Of a stretch of DNA of 64,000 nt, positions 62,153-64,000 are shown in pieces. Each line of letters starts with the position of its first letter. Positions within the stretch are counted from its first letter, which is position 1. The position numbers and the translations under genes were made by a program. The stretch comes from Streptomyces sp. NBC_01298 (GTDB taxonomy: Bacteria > Actinomycetota > Actinomycetes > Streptomycetales > Streptomycetaceae). The stretch lies in NCBI RefSeq assembly GCF_035978755.1, contig NZ_CP108414.1:5456001-5520000 (forward strand), read 5' to 3'. A model generated the notes under the pieces. It had not been told where the DNA came from. It did not search any database and saw nothing but the letters and a program-made list of their open reading frames with translations.

Positions 62153-64000
62153 CCGTCATGAAGACCGCGCGGCGCAACTTCTTCGCGCACAAGGGGCGGA
62201 TGGCGCTCTCCGCCGTGGCCGTCCTGCTGTCCGTCGCCTTCGTCTGCGGGACGCTGGTGTTCACGGACACCATGAACACCACCTTCGACAAGCTGTTCGC
62301 GGTCACCAACTCCAATGTCACGGTCACCCCGAAGGAGGCCGAGAACAGCGGGGAGACCCCCGACACCGGCAAGCCGCAGGCGCTGCCCGCCTCCGTCGTC
62401 GCGCAGGTGGAGAAGGCCGAGGGCGTGAAGTCCGTCGAGGGCGGCGTCTCCTCGATGGCGGTCACCGTCGTCAACTCCAAGAACGAGAACCTCGGTTCGA
62501 CCACCGGAGCCCCGACCTTCGCGGGCAACTGGACCGAGAACGAGCTGAAGTCGATGAAGATCATCGAGGGGCAGGCCCCGCGCGGCCCCACCGACGTGAT
62601 GATCGACAGCGACACCGCGAAGAAGCACCACCTGAAGCTCGGTGACGACATCCGCACGATCGCCGTCACCGGCGACATCCGCTCCAAGATCACCGGCATC
62701 GCCGCGTTCACCGTGACCAACCCGGGTGCGACCATCGTCTACTTCGACACCGCCACCGCGCAGCAGAAGCTGCTCGGCGCCCCGGACGCCTTCACCCACC
62801 TGAATGTCACCGCCAAGGACGGGGTGAGCGACGCGCAGCTCAAGACGCATGTGGCTGCCGCCGTCGGCGCCGACACCTACAAGCTGCAGACCGCGAAGGA
62901 AGCCGCGGACGCCAACAAGAAGAGCATGGACTTCCTCGACATCATGAAGTGGGTGATGCTCGGCTTCGCCGCGATCGCCTTCCTCGTCGGGATCTTCCTG
63001 ATCTTCAACACCTTCTCGATGCTGGTCGCCCAGCGCACCCGTGAGATCGGCCTGATGCGGGCCATCGGCGCCGACAGCGGCCAGGTGCTCAAGTCGGTGG
63101 TCATCGAGGCCCTGCTGCTCGGCGTGGTCGGCTCGATCCTCGGCGTCGCCGCCGGCGTCGGCCTGGCCGTCGGCCTGATGCAGCTCATGAGCCAGATGGG
63201 CATGAGCCTGTCCACCGAGGACCTGACCATCGCCTGGACCACGCCGGTCGTGGGCATCGTCCTCGGCGTCGTCGTGACTGTCGTCTCCGCCTTCATACCG
63301 GCCCGCCGGGCCGGCAAGGTCTCCCCGATGGCCGCCCTGCGCGAGTCCGGCACCCCCGGTGACAAGAAGGCAGGCCGGATCCGCGCCGCCCTGGGCCTGG
63401 GCCTCACCGGCATCGGCGCCGCGGCCCTGTACCTGGCCGGTACCGCCGACTCCGCCGGTACCGGAGCGAAGTGGCTGGGGCTGGGCGTCCTGTTCACCCT
63501 CATCGGCTTCATCGTGATCGGCCCGCTCCTCGCGGGCGTCGTGGTCCGGGCCCTGTCCGCCCCGGTGCTGCGGCCCTTCGGCTCCATAGGCCGCCTCGCC
63601 GAGCGCAACGCGCTGCGCAACCCGCGCCGCACCGGTGCCACCGCCGCCGCGCTGATGATCGGCCTCGCGCTGGTCGCCTGCCTGTCGGTGGTCGGCTCCT
63701 CGATGGTGGCCTCGGCCACCGACGAGCTCGACAAGTCGGTCGGTGCGGACTTCATCGTCCAGTCCCAGACCGGGCAGCCGGTCGTACCGCAGGCCGAGGA
63801 GGCGCTGCGGGCCACGCCGGGCCTGGCGCACGTCACCGCCTACCGGGAGGTCGATGCCAAGATCACCGCCCCCGACGGCACCACCGAGTCGGACGGGATC
63901 GGGGTCCAGGACCCCACGTACGCCCAGGACGTCCGCCGCAAGACGACCGCCGGCGAGCACGCGGACGCGTACAAGCCGGGCTCGATGTCGGTGGGCTCCG
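62149..64000 (+). CDS. ABC transporter permease, FtsX/MacB family (3' end outside window)
   Basis: 617 codons are visible before the window ends. A first helix at about 18-40 (MALSAVAVLLSVAFVCGTLVF), a MacB-like external domain to about 260, then three helices (FAAIAFLVGIFLIFNTFSML near 275-295) with the FtsX motif AQRTREIGLMRAIGA, an IPARRAGKVSPMAALRES end, and a second FtsX unit starting near residue 410 (AERNALRNPRRTGATAAA). The dual-FtsX form is common in actinobacteria, for exporting lipids or peptides. The ATG overlaps the ATPase stop. Confidence 0.92.
   Translation, partial: MTVMKTARRNFFAHKGRMALSAVAVLLSVAFVCGTLVFTDTMNTTFDKLFAVTNSNVTVTPKEAENSGETPDTGKPQALPASVVAQVEKAEGVKSVEGGVSSMAVTVVNSKNENLGSTTGAPTFAGNWTENELKSMKIIEGQAPRGPTDVMIDSDTAKKHHLKLGDDIRTIAVTGDIRSKITGIAAFTVTNPGATIVYFDTATAQQKLLGAPDAFTHLNVTAKDGVSDAQLKTHVAAAVGADTYKLQTAKEAADANKKSMDFLDIMKWVMLGFAAIAFLVGIFLIFNTFSMLVAQRTREIGLMRAIGADSGQVLKSVVIEALLLGVVGSILGVAAGVGLAVGLMQLMSQMGMSLSTEDLTIAWTTPVVGIVLGVVVTVVSAFIPARRAGKVSPMAALRESGTPGDKKAGRIRAALGLGLTGIGAAALYLAGTADSAGTGAKWLGLGVLFTLIGFIVIGPLLAGVVVRALSAPVLRPFGSIGRLAERNALRNPRRTGATAAALMIGLALVACLSVVGSSMVASATDELDKSVGADFIVQSQTGQPVVPQAEEALRATPGLAHVTAYREVDAKITAPDGTTESDGIGVQDPTYAQDVRRKTTAGEHADAYKPGSMSVGS

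Overview
The window is a high-GC actinobacterial chromosome segment, almost certainly Streptomyces. Third codon positions are nearly all G/C, GTG starts and GTGA/ATGA gene overlaps are common, and it carries an SsgA-like sporulation protein, RpfB, a Pmt mannosyltransferase, TamR/Tam and a tricorn-type protease. From memory, the order PBP - pmt - rsmI - tatD - rpfB - rsmA - ispE - galE - tamR/tam - tetR/desaturase - ppc - pth - rplY - prs - glmU - tRNA-Gln matches the conserved core of Streptomyces chromosomes; this was not checked by search.

Layout. 1-753: 3' end of a large serine recombinase, the right edge of an integrated element, abutting exodeoxyribonuclease III. 1574-6264: a MerR regulator and a Baeyer-Villiger monooxygenase / hydrolase / SDR operon, then a small charged protein with a tandem repeat and terminator. 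6279-12826: tricorn protease, and a TetR gene with two palindromic operators ahead of an MMPL exporter. 12880-16150: SsgA-like protein and a cbiMQO-type nickel/cobalt ECF importer under a Nur-like box. 16178-24179: serine hydrolase, YbaK, PBP, Pmt, RsmI, a zinc-ribbon protein and TatD. 24304-31507: rpfB-rsmA-ispE operon, acyltransferase and ABC-F. 31659-35199: tandem membrane-anchored beta-propellers. 35371-38448: two LuxR-type regulators flanking galE. 38407-42077: tamR/tam, a VOC protein, TetR and desaturase. 42519-49586: ppc, pth, rplY, prs, glmU and tRNA-Gln.

49741-57966 is the accessory-looking part. It has an orphan histidine kinase, a duplicated small uncharacterised family, a 171-bp palindromic element, and two divergent gene sets built from polymorphic-toxin and immunity modules: YwqJ-like deaminase + SUKH-3 on the minus strand; WHH nuclease-SUKH fusion, Imm35-collagen-deaminase-SUKH-4 fusion and a DivIVA-like coiled coil on the plus strand. 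Signal peptides and secretion modules are not visible and toxin and immunity modules are fused, so an intracellular self-limiting or defence role is the most interesting inference here. 58421-64000 holds a membrane protein, an MFS exporter and a MacB/FtsX-type ABC transporter cut by the window end.

A second theme is short perfect tandem duplications (6-17 bp units) at or just past gene ends in about ten places, several overlapping stop codons.
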